Notes under the pieces: model-generated
What the model was told of the DNA's origin: nothing
Databases searched by the model: none
The model's input: only the letters and a program-made list of their open reading frames with translations
Shown: piece after piece, positions 27,215 through 39,074 of the stretch
Numbering within the stretch: position 1 is the stretch's first letter
Layout: every line of letters starts with the position of its first letter
Translations under genes and position numbers: made by a program
DNA from: Westerdykella aurantiaca
Taxonomy: Eukaryota > Ascomycota > Dothideomycetes > Pleosporales > Sporormiaceae
Assembly (NCBI GenBank): GCA_030412805.1
Contig: JASJFJ010000003.1
Location: 6,200,001 to 6,264,000 of the forward strand
Direction: 5' to 3'
DNA: 64,000 nt

Positions 27215-28731
27215 TTATTTCTTATTCTTCGTTCTTCGGTCCCGCAGATTTGGTCCTGCTTTTGCGTTGGCCTGCGCTGCTGCCATATCTGCATAAGTGG
27301 GCTCTTCCCCATTTACGAGGACCTTTGGTGTACCAGTGGCGGAAGGAACGCCATTCGCCTTCGACTTTTTGCTATCTTTGCGCTCTCCCTCATCTTCAGA
27401 TTCTTCGTATTCACTCCTGTCATCCTCTTGAATGTTCCAAACAACCATGCGGTATGCGATCCTGCAGATGTAGAACCACCAGAAGAGATTGACGGCTTGC
27501 AGAGCAGCTAGGAGGGCGAATGTGATGTATTGGGAGATCCAGCACTTGTACTGCTGGGTTTCCCAGTTGAGTTCGAAGGGACCCACTGTCGCGAATTCGG
27601 TGAGAATCGAGTAGAGGATTCGGAGGTTGATCCAGTGGCGGAGGTAAAACCAAACGCCCATGAAAAAGGTGAAGTAGTAAGGCACGAACCAGTAATCAAC
27701 ATAGTTGAAGACCTTCGAAGTCTAGGATGGGTCAGTCAAAATCCAACGCCGAGAACCGCTATGCTTACTGCCAAGAAGAAGTCGGAGATATCCATTGTGA
27801 TGTACACCGCGATCCCCATGTAAGTGAAATGGAACCTGTAGCTGCACCAGATCAAAGCCAACGTGATGAAATGGTGCATAACCAATTCCTTGAAGTCTTT
27901 CCTCGGGGCTTCCAGCATCAGCAGGAGCACTATCATCTGCTGGGCCCAGTAACTGGCTTGTAGAAGATAGTAGGCTTTGAATACAGCCTCGTGCGTTCTA
28001 TGCGGAAACCCTTCGTACATGGCCGTCGTGTTGAAGAACCATATGGGGCTGCGCGACATGACCCAAACACCAAAGGGACCCATGATGGCAAAGTACAATG
28101 CGGTATAGAACTGCTCCATGAAGCGGGCCTGCTTCGCGCGAGACCTTATCCCATATGACAGAGCGATTGGCTTTATGATTCGTTGCATAGTGAATTCTCG
28201 CGTGAACGATAGAACGATGGTGTAAAAAGCCACAAAGGCGAAGTCGCGTGCCCCTTTCCCATACTGGATGGGGGCGTCCGAGCCACGCGCATTCGGTATG
28301 GGATAGCTGAGGAAGAGGCAGGCGGCGATGGGGTTCGAAGGGACGGGGTTAACCAGATAGAGAGATGCAATCGTGGAGGCGAGCACGAGCGGTAGGACCC
28401 AGGTATGGCGGAGACAGGTACGTTTGCACTTGGCTAGAACGCGTCGTATTGTGCGTCGTTTGGAGCGGCGACCGGGGGGTCGCTGTGAAGGTTAGCACAG
28501 GCCCGGCGCAACAGCTTTCTAAGAGGGGAGGCATACAGATGGCTCCGTTGGTGTTACGGGAGGAGATCCCATAGTCGCGAGAGCCGCTACATCGCTGTCT
28601 CCGGGCAATTCACCCCCCAGTTGGCTCGAATTCCTTCCCCGGGACTTGCGGGGTGCCTTCTGGGTCTCTTTGCGTGTGGCGTATTGGACGCCGTTCAGCG
28701 GGGGGAATGGCTCGACGCCTGTAGAGGCCAT
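27215..28731 (-). CDS. Ceramide synthase (Lag1/Lac1-type, TLC domain)
   Basis: Three exons on the minus strand join in frame: 28731-28537, 28482-27769 and 27721-27215 (471 aa). The N-terminal 65 residues are a basic, Ser/Pro-rich cytosolic region. Then come several membrane segments (for example LVLASTIASLYLVNPV, FAFVAFYTIVLSF). The Lag1p motif is present, with the paired His at 268-269 in LVMHHFITLALIWCSY, followed by TYMGIAVYITMDISDFFLA; the two His are essential in known ceramide synthases. The C-terminus is acidic then basic and ends in KNKK, an ER-retrieval-like signal. The enzyme joins a fatty acyl-CoA to dihydrosphingosine or phytosphingosine in the ER. Which chain length it prefers (LagA- or BarA-type) cannot be read from the sequence. 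Confidence 0.93.
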
Positions 28732-29135
28732 ATTCAGGTTAAGGGGTTCGAGAGCGGCGCTGGGGGAAGGTCGATGTCGTCGCGACGTTCAGAAAGTTAT
28801 ATAGTGGTGAGCTGGACTAAAATTCCCGGGAAAGGAGGTCGCCAAGGTCCGGCATTCTAGGCTTCTGACTGGTCAATCGCCGGAGATCGAAGTTTCCCGA
28901 GACCCCGAAAACACCTTTTTTAAAGCGAATGAAAACTGAAGCAGAGTTCGGTATTACGCGTTTTATACTAATGACTATGGTTGACTTGAATGACCGTTTC
29001 GCCGCATGATGATGCTTCATTCCAATTGATAGTTATTATGGACTGCACAGTGGTACACGGGTATCTATCTCGCTGTGCTGTTCACCACCACAAAATTGAC
29101 CGCTTCCAGCATGAGAAAGGACCACTCGGCTTTCT
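28732..29135. other. Intergenic region
   Basis: About 400 bp between the ceramide synthase start and the Vps38/UVRAG-like stop, both on the minus strand. It holds the ceramide synthase promoter. No further feature is seen. Confidence 0.5.
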
Positions 29136-31100
29136 TTAACTTACTTCCCTCAACCTGCTTCCCAGCACCGCTACCACATTGTGCTTACTGTGATCTGCCG
29201 TGCCGTTGCTGCTATGACTGTCAGCTTTCTTAGTCAAGTTGAACTTGATTTCCGGCACACCGACGCTGCTCCGAGTAGCTGTACTATCCACGCTACCCGT
29301 TCTTGAGAGCGCACCGTCTCTGCGAAGAAGCCCTCTGATTCCCCCGGCCTTGCGTGCGGGTAGCTCTCCTTTCCCAGCTGTAGCTACATAAAGAAGGTAC
29401 TTCAAGTTCGGTAAAGTATGACGTATATCAAGCGGCCGGATGTCCAGTGCGTTGGACAATATCTCGACATTTTTGTTAAGTAGAAAGACGCCGTACTCGA
29501 AGCGGAACCGTACCACGCCCTTCATGAAGAGCGGGTAAGTCGGCGGATGGGGCTGTTTGCCCGTGGTCATGGCGAGGGGATCGTCGATGGTAGACGTCGA
29601 GCCGATCACGGTGACGGGATACGGAAGAAGCACAGAGAAGTATGTAGACAAGAGCGAAACAACTTGGGCGACACAGCCGAGTGCAGCGGCTGTCTTCTCT
29701 TCGTCTGCGTCGTCGAAATCCCCGTTCGGCAGGGGTAGGCCCCGAATCGTGAACAGGAGTGGTTTTCCCGTTACCGGCTCGATGGGGAAAATCATCTGCA
29801 GATCTTCACATATGCGCCGCCTTTGGCCATGTATATCGTCCTCGGTCTTCTCTACTAGAGCCTTTTTCTCTCGGTGTGCGTTCTTTTCCTGGTCCACTTC
29901 CCGCTCAACTTGAGATTCCAGCTGAGCGCCGGCCTCCATCCTCTCCTTTCGGAAGTCAATGTTTGCCCTCAGATCCGCCGTCCGCCTCCGAATAGCTTCA
30001 ACACGTCGCTTCTCGGCTGCTACGGCGGCCTCGACTGTCTTCAAGTGATCCTGCGCTTCCGGAACTTGCTCGACGGTGCTCATGGCTTCACGATTCTTGT
30101 CTAATATGGTTTCGATTTCATGGGCGAGTCGATCTCGGGTTGCCAGAGCGTCTTGTATGCAGTCGTCTAATGTGGAAAGCCGCATCAGCGCATCGTAGGT
30201 GGAAGTCTTGAGTACACGACCATCTGGTAGGGCTTTTGGAGGTGCAAGAGCAACTGATGGTAGTCTTTCTTGTACCGGGAGGTCAGTGAAGCTTGTGTAT
30301 ATGCCATCCGTCATGTGAAACAAAATGCAATTAGGCGGAAGGGGATGCTTGAAGCCGCCCAATGTTTTCCCGATGAACTGCAGGGCGCGCAGTTGTACCG
30401 CGAACTCAACGAGGTGCTGCCAACCCTGGGTATTCTTGTTCCTAGCCCAGAGTTTGACGGTGAGTTTGTCGAGTCTGGTTACATCGGGCCCACAGGATCC
30501 TATGTCGAAGAACCGAAAGTTGGGGTTCATGGCCTTCTCCACCACTTCTGACACATATATCGGATCTTCGAGGGGGTCGACGTGAAGTGAAAAGAATGTA
30601 TCCGCCAATCGACTTTCCGTGATGTCTTCAAGCCTCTTCTGTCTTGTTTGTGGACTCGCCCCAGACCATTCCACAGTGCTTCGTCTGCGCATGGTCTTTC
30701 CTGCAGCTGGCCTCTTAAGAGCCGCCGGAACCTCGGGCTCCTTGCCCTTCCCTTTGTGGTGTCGGTGGACGTCTCCTTGCAACTGGAGGTCGCTTGACGA
30801 CCGGGAATGCATTAGAGTTTTACCCTCCTGCAGTGCCAGCGCTTTCATGGGGGTCTCCAAGCTACTTGGTACGCCTTCGTCATCGATAGTCCGGGTGCGC
30901 GACCGCGTCTGGGGAGGAGCAAGGGTCAGGTTGCGGATTGTCAAGCCTTGGAGATGCCGAAGTCTACGATTCTGGGGTCCTAGTCAGCGGTGTCACTCTA
31001 ATAGTACTGGAACACTCACATATGGCAAAAGCCACGGGCGCTCCCGTGGAGGTTCCATTCCTTCAGTGTCGACATCATCATGCTGGTCCTCCTCGGTCAT
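29136..31100 (-). CDS. Vps38/UVRAG-like subunit of the class III PI3-kinase complex
   Basis: Two exons on the minus strand, 31100-31020 and 30971-29136, give 638 aa. The 48 bp intron separates MTEEDQHDDVDTEGMEPPRE...LLPY from NRRLRHLQGLTIRNLTLAPP. An apparent start inside exon 2 is a TTG and is not used. Layout: a variable basic N-terminus; a C2-like beta region (about 140-250: FFSLHVDPLEDPIYVSEVV, LWARNKNTQGWQ, ILFHMTDGIYTSF); a coiled coil (about 275-395); and a C-terminal BARA-like region with YPLFMKGVVRFRFEYGVFLL and ILSNALDIRPLDIRHTLPNL. This is the architecture of UVRAG/Vps38, which with Vps34, Vps15 and Vps30/Atg6 makes the complex II that forms PI3P on endosomes. Atg14 shares the Pfam family but lacks the N-terminal C2 region. 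Confidence 0.8.
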
Positions 31101-31401
31101 CCTGCGCGGCTCTGGGAGCGTGATTGCTCAAAGTTCTAAGAATAAAATAAAGTCGCATGAAGCTAGAGTCCAGATATGGAGGTTAATGAGCCGCCGAATC
31201 CCTCGTTATGAAGCTGAAGCGGCATCATTCTCGAAATAGCTGACGACTTGTTGTCGAGCTTCCCCGGCGCCGAACGGAAGTCGTTGGTTCTCCGCGGTGG
31301 CCCGTGCGCGACTCCGTCCTCAAACTTTCGCATTCACGACTCCACGCTCATCACCGCAGCTCGTCCCACCTCCTGCGGTCTCGTTCCGCTCAAGATTCAC
31401 C
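31101..31401. promoter_or_regulatory. Shared divergent promoter region, Vps38/UVRAG and mL67
   Basis: Only 301 bp lie between the two divergent ATGs, so both promoters must sit here or overlap the transcribed regions. I see no clear TATA box. The half next to mL67 is GC-rich. Confidence 0.5.
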
Positions 31402-32623
31402 ATGCCCCGTCACCTGCCCTTGCCGAAGGGCAACGAAAAGATATGGCGGGAGCTGCTCCCTCCGACGTCCGCGTTGCAGAAGTTGGGCCGACATGTCTAC
31501 GTTTTTAGAAACATTCAGACGAACCAGATCCTGTATTCACTCTACCCTGTGATAGAGGTACGTCTTCATTATTGGCCTATCAATCGGGTCGATTTGGCCT
31601 GCTTCTGTCCTCTGCTCACACTCATTGCAGCAAAGACACCTGAAGCAGCTCCCTTTCATCGGCAAGCACTCGGTACCTCCGCGGATACGACCGGACAAGT
31701 GGACAGCCCATTGTCGCGTGGGACCTTTTCCGACCGGACACCAAGGGAAAGACTTCTTGAGGAAGTTACGTGAGCTGCGCAGGCTGCACGAGACCAGCTG
31801 GGACAAGACGAATCCAGAGTGGAAGAAGGAACCGAAGAAGAACCTGATTAAGTTGATCATGGACCAAAGGCGCAACACCACTGCTGATATAGCAACCGTC
31901 CTCGACATCCACAACAAAATGCGCGCTGAACAGGAAGAAGAAAAGCAGTTCCAGGCCCAGAAGCAGGAGTCCTTCCTACAGGGCAAGTGGGAGAAGTTGC
32001 GGCACCTTGCACAATTGGGAACAGAGGGCGAAATACCGGCTTTAGAGTCGAAGATTCAGGAAGCTGAGGCTGGAAAGGAGAAGGTCGGCAATGCCCCCGC
32101 GGAAGAGCGCCGCCTGAGACGCCAAATGAAGGAGGATCGCCTGCAGATTAGGAGAATACAGTCCGCGATGCAGTTGGTGCAAAGATTAGACAGTGCGCCG
32201 AGTCAGGAGGTAAAAGACAGGATATACCGGTCCATCCTCCCCGACCAACTCCGTTCCCTACCCGAGGTATTCAGCTTGGAAGGCGTCGAGATCCACTGGG
32301 CAGATTTGGAGGATGGCGAGTACACTTACAACTGGCCAGAAGAAATCCAGCACGCTGTATTCCCAAAGCCTGAGGTCCTTACGGAGGAAGAACTCGCCCA
32401 CAAGGCCTCGGTAGAAAGTCAAATTATTGAGAAGGAGGCTCTGAAAATCGTGGAGGAACTCGAGCTCAAGGAGGAAAATGAGAGGCGAGCTGCAAAAGGT
32501 CTGCGGCCTCTGGCCCAGCTCCACAAGCCACAACCTGCGGTCCCAGTTGTACCAGAGGGAGCAGTCGCGGCTGACAAACCTGGGTTCATGACGCGTGTTA
32601 CAAGTATTTTCAAGCGCTCATAG
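31402..32623 (+). CDS. Mitochondrial large ribosomal subunit protein mL67 (MHR1)
   Basis: Two exons, 31402-31557 and 31631-32623, join in frame to give 382 aa. The start MPRHLPLPKGNEKIW and the segment HVYVFRNIQTNQILYSLYPV match the conserved N-terminal signature of yeast Mhr1 (QVYIFRNL...GQVLYSQFP). KQLPFIGKHSVPPRIRPDKW, HCRVGPFPTGHQG and LRELRRLHETSW continue the family core. Further on, YRSILPDQLRSLPEVFS and GVEIHWADLEDGEYTYNWPE correspond to the yeast IYWEDPWRMGDKD...WNYDVF region. The C-terminal third is a charged helix. The protein is a fungal-specific mitoribosomal protein; in yeast it was also described as acting in mitochondrial DNA recombination. Confidence 0.9.
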
Positions 32624-33306
32624 GGGTGAACCGTGTTGGGTTATACAATATATGTGGGAGTGTAGCGTTTTGTATTATAGGATCAGATCGGTGTAACATA
32701 GGCGATATTCGACCACGTACTTTCTTCTGCTCCGACCCACAATCACTCTTTGGATTCTATTGGTAGCGCAGTGATGGGTTTGAGTTTTGACATTGCAACA
32801 ATGCGCTCGTTGGCTCCCTCGCAATGCAAGCGTCGGATCTTCCCCCTATTCTGCAACACCAGCATTGAATCTGATAATTCGACTGCATGCATGAGTGCGG
32901 TTTCGTCTTGACATCTCGCACATGTGACATGGTATGTTCTTCTATTCATGTAACTCTTGGAGTAGACTAAGTCGTTCAGACCCATGAGAGAACTCACACC
33001 ACGACCAACACGGACTCAGCCAAAGAAAATAAAAGGAAAAAATCTGAAAGTGGGAAAACGGTAACCCCATTCTAGGAATATCATATGAAGACGCTTAACC
33101 CGTTATCAGCTGCAAGCTCAGTTTCACATGGCTGTTGCCTATCTGCGGGATACAAAGGTAGGCAGAAGAGATACACATATATAATTTTTCATTAGGTTGA
33201 AAGGAATCCAGTAGGGTATCCTGCGAACTACATTACAACCCCAAGTACCATTCTAGATGTCATATCGAGCACATGAACCATTCCATCGCACCTTCCATAA
33301 CACAGC
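32624..33306. other. Intergenic region with no supported gene
   Basis: The minus-strand frame 32985-32743 (MGLNDLVYSKSYMNRRTYH; about 80 codons) has one CxxC pair but no supporting splice sites or family resemblance, and I do not call it. AT-rich near 33170-33200. Confidence 0.5.
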
Positions 33307-33909
33307 TTAGACGAAGAGGAAGGGAATAAAGGCCAGGAAGGTATTGAAGACGTTTCTATCAGCAGCTCCAGGGAAGAGCGGAGCAGATGGTCTTGCGGAA
33401 GGGACCCCAGTGCCATTTATAGGGATGGTGGGAGAGGTCGAGGTCGAGGTAGTTGAAGTCCTAGTGAAAGAGGGTGCAAGGCTGAGAATCGGAGTACGGG
33501 TGGAAGTGGGCCTCGAAGTCGGCGTTTCAGTCTCAATGTCGTCGATGGTTGAAGAGGTAGTCACTTGAGGTCTCCCGACCGTCTGTGTGAATGTCGGCAC
33601 GGGCACGTTGAATGTTTTGGTCGATGTGGTGTCGATGATCTGGCCGGGGATTGTGATGATGCCGCCTCCACCAGTGCAGGTCTTTCCAATGGGGCAGCAG
33701 CCGTCGCCGTCGCAGTAGGTCCCTGGCATGCAGCCACCTCCACTAGGGCAGCAAATGTCGGAGAGGTAGATGCATCCGTCGCCGCAGTCTTTCAAGCCTG
33801 ATTCGGCACAAGTGAGTTCCCTGAATTGGCGGCGGACGAGGAGAGGAGACAGGCCAGCCTCGACGGCGGACAAGGCGGCAAGTGTGAGGAGAGCGATTGA
33901 CTTGTACAT
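33307..33909 (-). CDS. GPI-anchored, Cys-rich cell-wall protein
   Basis: A single exon on the minus strand, 200 aa, from ATG 33909. Residues 1-18 (MYKSIALLTLAALSAVEA) form a signal peptide. Residues about 33-80 are a compact Cys-rich module: CAESGLKDCGDGCI, DICCPSGGGCMPGTYC and GDGCCPIGKTC, resembling small chitin-binding or knottin-like folds. A Thr/Ser/Pro-rich stalk follows (about 90-165), likely O-glycosylated. A hydrophobic C-terminus (NVFNTFLAFIPFLFV) preceded by PGAAD suits a GPI anchor with the omega site near Gly/Ala/Ala/Asp. The family is widespread in Pezizomycotina and mostly uncharacterised; the protein should sit on the plasma membrane or cell wall. Confidence 0.82.
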   Translation of the reverse strand: MYKSIALLTLAALSAVEAGLSPLLVRRQFRELTCAESGLKDCGDGCIYLSDICCPSGGGCMPGTYCDGDGCCPIGKTCTGGGGIITIPGQIIDTTSTKTFNVPVPTFTQTVGRPQVTTSSTIDDIETETPTSRPTSTRTPILSLAPSFTRTSTTSTSTSPTIPINGTGVPSARPSAPLFPGAADRNVFNTFLAFIPFLFV

Positions 33910-36900
33910 GGTGCTAACGAATGCGTTCCTCAGCGGAAAGACGTGTTAGACGAGCAGTCTGGGAACGCTGGAAAAGATGCTCAGGTTGAACGGACGTGGA
34001 GAGAACGAAGGCAATTTTGAGGGAGCCATAGCGTCCTAAATACCCAAAGGTTTGTAGACAAGCTCCAGAAATACTCGATCGCGGAGGCTGTTGAAGCCTC
34101 GCATTCATCGACCTTCACGAATACGAGTTACGAGCTGAGGCTGAAAAGTGCGGATCACGATACGATTGACGAATGAAACACGGTGGCGTCCACTCCCTCC
34201 CCCTCACCGGTGGCATGTGCATGTGTGCCGTCTCCATGGCTGAGAGCCTAAAAAATAATAGGATGGCATGGTGTTTGATTCGCGGAAACGGTGATTGGGT
34301 GCGAGGCCTGCCAGCGTGTATACTAGCACCTTTACAGTTGCACTCGTCTGCCAGGCGCGAGGCTGTGGAATAAGCTTTTCCAAGTGCTTAACACCGCCTC
34401 GTTGATGGACATAATAATTTTGCTAAGGGTGACCGGCGCTGAGATCCATTTTTTGCTCGCCCAAAACTGTGTTTAAATTTGCCGGCGCACAGAGACATTG
34501 ATACCCAGCGTAATAGATCAAAAATTCGAGGAATGCTCTGCTTTCGCGAATCTTCAAGTTCTCATGATCATTTCTTCCCATCATTTGCTGTGGAAATTAC
34601 CTCCAACAAGTCCATTTTTCACATTTGAAGCGCCAATTCAAAAATTGAAGTCGGATGTGAACATTTTTGAAAACGAAGTTGGGGAGGGACCCATCGCATA
34701 TATTCTTTTCCTTCTCGGCTATTTCCTTGAAATGTTATTAAACATCTTCTGCAACGTTCTGTGAGAAAAGATTAGGCTAGCTTAAAGGACATACATGTTG
34801 TTGTCCATGTTTCGTCAGGTGTCGATAATGACAAAAATCATGTCCATTTTTACACCAATGGGCTTATTATAAGCTACACTCGAGATAATCTCATCTTTTC
34901 AGGTCAAATGCTTATAAAATTCCTACAAACCCCCCACAGCACTTTTCTTTCTCCGTCGTTTTTTGTCGACAATCAAAAACCACACAGTCCGAGTACATGT
35001 CCCCATAAAAGTAGTATGAATGCTGTTAATCTCCACATTAACAGTCACCCGGCTGACAGAGAAAGTGTTGCTCTTTCCTAACAGACCTCGTAAGCTTAAT
35101 TCCCTACCTACAATAACAAAGCATGGGTACGATGCTCTTCAGGACTTGTATTCTGTAACTAGAGATACTTCTGTGCAATTAGACTTATCTGCTTTTATTA
35201 TTTACGTACGTATTTTTAGCTGAGACCTAGCTAAAAGGCAGTGGTTCCAGAAGTTGCTTTGACATTTCTTCTGTTGCCTGTGTGACAGTGAAGCCAAGGG
35301 CGCGAATCGCGCCTCGCGGATTACGGACTGTACTGTAGGATGTGTGGAATTCCGAAAGGCACCTCAGCGCTTTGATAGGGAACAAATGATGATGAGAATC
35401 ATCAGCCTTGGGTATCGCTCTATTCACGCCCCGGCGGTCATCCCACCCGCGGCCTCCCTTAGCCTCTCCAAACAAGACTATATAAACCCCTGCCAGCTTC
35501 TCTTTATTCCTTTATTTCTTTTCTCCACGGCTCATCGCAGAGCATCAAGAATTTCCTCCGCCGTGGCACATGTCCCAATCCTAAAAACAGAGCCGATCCG
35601 CCCCATGCTGCTCTGCTTGGGCGAAGGCAATGCCGTGGTGTTACCCACGACATGTTTGATTTTTTGGTGATCGATTTTTGGTAATTGGGATATTTATACA
35701 CCGACAGGAAATGAGTTCAAATTCAGCGGGTGTGGCCTGTGGCTCCAAAGTGTGTTGTACCGGTGGCGTGGTGGTGTGGCAAAATTACCTTAGTGGGACA
35801 TCTTTTCTGAGTATAATATTGTCTGTGGCCATGTTCTGGAAAATAGGGCGGTGAAAGCCATCACTAGTCTCAGGGTATGATTTACAAAGCACATATCCCC
35901 ACACAGCAGTCTGCAGCCGTAGTTCCATCATGGTTCGTTTATCCATCCCAGCAATCTAGACATTGACCTTTACTGTGCACCACATCCCAATTACGATACT
36001 CTGCCATTGCGATTGGTTTGCCCCTTTCACCGCCCACGAGGGGACCAACATAAATTATCCACAACGGTGAGGCTGCACTCTTCTTTTCTCACAGAAGCTC
36101 ATCGCGATCTAAAACTTAGCAGGAACTTGCAAATGCCCTAGCTTCAAAACTGCACACTTCGCAGGAATGTGGTCGATTTCAAATTAACGACAATGCTTTC
36201 CAGGCTTGGGCCCAAAATCTGAAGGAAATGGAGGCACGTTTGACTGTAAATTGGCCTCAAAGCCTCAGGATAAAGGATGATTCGCACAGCGATCTGGCGA
36301 GAAACAGTCATGATGATTTAAGTCGGAGGAGAGATTGGGCTTTGGAAGGGATACCCATGAGCTTATAGGGGTGATGGAAGTTATCACCCACTTCACCTAC
36401 AGCGACCATTTCCAACGCAGGCAAGAAGCTACTACTGATCGTATTATTTAAGCATCCCCGATTTCCTTCTGCTGATTCTCTGCTTTGATACGAGATGTGT
36501 GAGAACCCTCAAAAATGCGGGTTATCCAATGCATGTTCGGTGGGCTTGTGACCAAAATACTGGGCTCTTCCGGCCTATGTGATTTCACGTTCGCGGCTCC
36601 CCTGTCACATCCATCATGTCTGGTGTGATGCTGTTTCACGAACTGGTTTTATGAACGCACAAACACGTGGAGATGGAGATCATCAACATGCCGAATGATA
36701 CGTTCAGTTTGCCTTCACGAAAGCGCCACAACATTCTCTGGTTGGAGTATATAAAACCATCGCCGTCCCCCTCTTCTTGATCCCTCCACGCGGGACGTCT
36801 CAGTGTCAAATCTAAAATCTTTTATCACGACGGCGTATCTGCGGCAAGTGTAGAGCTAAAAGACCGAATGCCGACGGATATGGGCACAATTCTTCTCTAA

Positions 36901-37128
36901 TTTCTCTCAAATGTCTGATGCGGTATTCTTGCCAGTTAGACCATGAAGCCCATTCGTATGCACTGGACATGACGCCCCTTGTATTGACCAATGACGAAAA
37001 CTGATGCTGATGATCATCACCTGAACCAGCCCCTCAAGTTGGGCGACCACGCGCCACAGAAGTGAACCACCACCGCTGAAACGTAAAACGTAATTTCCTT
37101 TACAAGATCTTACCTCACCCCACTTCCC
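33910..37128. other. 3.2 kb gap without a gene, carrying inverted copies of the repeat family
   Basis: No gene is supported. On the plus strand, TATA-like words followed by a pyrimidine tract, the reverse of the units at 14.75-25.2 kb, occur near 34911, 35477, 36050, 36447 and 36747 (best at 35477: ACTATATAAACCCCTGCC then a long CT-rich run). GATGATGAGAATCATC near 35389, TGATGATTT near 36311 and GATGATCATCACC near 37008 are the matching triplet stretches. Spacing is irregular, so the block is more decayed than the others. The 34400-35220 part is clearly AT-rich. Confidence 0.45.
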
Positions 37129-38839
37129 CTATCTCGCATACTTCCCCACAAACCCCCTAACCCTCTCATCCCCCAAACTCAGCTCCGCCGCCTCCACACT
37201 CAGCAACCCCATCTCCGCTTCCTCAAGCTCCTTTTCTTTCTCCCGAATCTTGCTCTCCACCTCCGGGTCCACCAACCGTACTGTTGAAAACGGGGTATGC
37301 GTGTACAACGCGTCGAGAATGAGTTTCGACTCCGTGTCAGCCTTGCCTAAGTGCTGGGCGAGTTGCTCGTGTGTGGACGAAGAAGCGGAGTCATAATGAT
37401 CTGAGAGTTTCTTTTCTCGCTCGATCTGGGCGTTCGACAGGGTCTCCTTCAGAGCTGATATGCTTTCATGATTATAAGAGGTACCCGCGTGGCGGAGGGC
37501 GTCTTGCAGAGCAGCAGGAATATCTAGAGTCGCCGTGGGTTTGAGCTTGATAGGCGCAAATGCCGATGTGGACTGAGACACTGTGCGTTTTAACACCGGC
37601 GAAGAAGCTTTCGCCTGTGCTGCGATATCTCCTTGGCGATGCTTAGCTGCTGCGTGGATGTGCGCGAGGGCTTGGTGGAAGCCTGAAATTTCCTGTGATT
37701 GGGCAGTGATGACATCGAGACGCTTGCTCATAAAATCGAGGGTTGAGAGAACCTGCAGTATTGTCAGAGGTTATCATGGACGAATAACGTGGTTTATGGG
37801 CGTACGTAGTTCAGCCATGCACTCCGCGCCTGCTCTCTTGCCCTCTCTTTCCGCTCTTTCGTGTCGGTCATCGGTTTCCTGAGCTCATGTTCCACCACCA
37901 TCTCTGCAACGGAAGCAATCTCGGAGTGTAAGCTCTCTAGCTCTGATTGTAATTCCTCTTTTCGCTGGCGGAGTTCGTCCTCTGGTGCTTTTGGAAGTAG
38001 ATTCGCAGAATTGTTCGACAAGCTTTTGAGATAGACAGCATCTACTCTGGCCTTGATCTCCGCCGTTCGGAAAGAAACAATGGCTTTACACCACTGCTCG
38101 ACTGACTTCTCGTCCTCACTGACCTCGGGTTCACTGAGGATCTTGGATACAATGCCTGGTAGATTCGCGAGGATTTTGTCGTCAGACGCGAGACGTTCCT
38201 TAATCCAACTCTTCAGATTTGATTTCTCCTTATCGATATCCCGCTGCATATCAGTGATCTGATCTTTGATCGTTGTTGAGACATCCTCAACCTAATTCTT
38301 TGTCAGTCCCAACAGTGATTCCATAGAGTTATCAAACTCACTGCAATATCAAGTCGAGACTTCTCCTGATGTTCCTTTTTCCTTCTCTCATTCCTTAGGT
38401 GCTCAGCCGCCATATTAGGCTTATCCAGCCCCCGCAAAGCCATCAGGGCATCCCTTTGGGCTTCGAGAACTTTACACTGCTTCTCTATAGCTGCCGTAGA
38501 GGATTCTAATGAGTCAATTGCAGAGTGGAGCTCGTGATCCAGGAAGGGTCTGGCGGGGCCATTTCCGCCCTGATATTGCTGCAGCACTCCCTTCTTCTTC
38601 AGAGCCTCATACCTGAGGGAAATTAATAATTTGTGGCGCTTGTGAAAGCATTGCACTCACAGTTCAAACTCCTGTTTCGTTAACAATGTCCCTTCGTTCA
38701 AATACTCATTCACCCACTCCGCCGCCTCCCTCCTCAGATCCGCATCTTCGAACGCCGCAAGCACCTTATCGAGATCGACATTGAGCTCTCTCTCCTCTAT
38801 CACATTTAGCAAATGATGTGCAGCAGCCTCCTCCGCCAT
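37129..38839 (-). CDS. Coiled-coil protein, possibly an augmin (HAUS3-like) subunit
   Basis: Four exons on the minus strand join in frame: 38839-38661, 38612-38342, 38291-37806 and 37752-37129 (519 aa). The three introns are 48-53 bp with good GTGAGT/GTACGC donors. The start is ATG 38839 (MAEEAAAHHLLNVIEERELN). An N-terminal helical region (LAAFEDADLRREAAEWVNEYL) is followed by coiled coil from about residue 80 to 320, a Ser/Pro linker (SSPVLKRTVSQS) and another coiled coil to the end. The N-terminal small helical domain followed by long coils is reminiscent of HAUS augmin subunit 3, which recruits gamma-tubulin to spindle microtubules. That is a weak, shape-based suggestion. Only 235 bp separate it from the divergent thymidylate synthase gene. 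Confidence 0.8.
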
Positions 38840-39074
38840 TCGGGCTTTTGGCTTTGAGGGATGTTGATGTTTTGCGGCGAGGAAGTTCGGAAAGGGTATA
38901 GCGCTGTCAATACAAGATGGGACTAGTCTACGGTGGACCGGATGGACCCAATTATGCAAGTCGCGTCGCGTTCCAAGGTTTCTGCCCCACCAGCACGCGT
39001 CCTCTAGCTTCCAACTTCTGGTCGCAAAGTATACCTGCGTACTACACCACACCGTCCTCTCATACAACGCCACC

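Noticed and set aside
32743..32985. Small minus-strand frame with CxxC near mL67.
   Set aside because: Short, no support from splice sites or known families.
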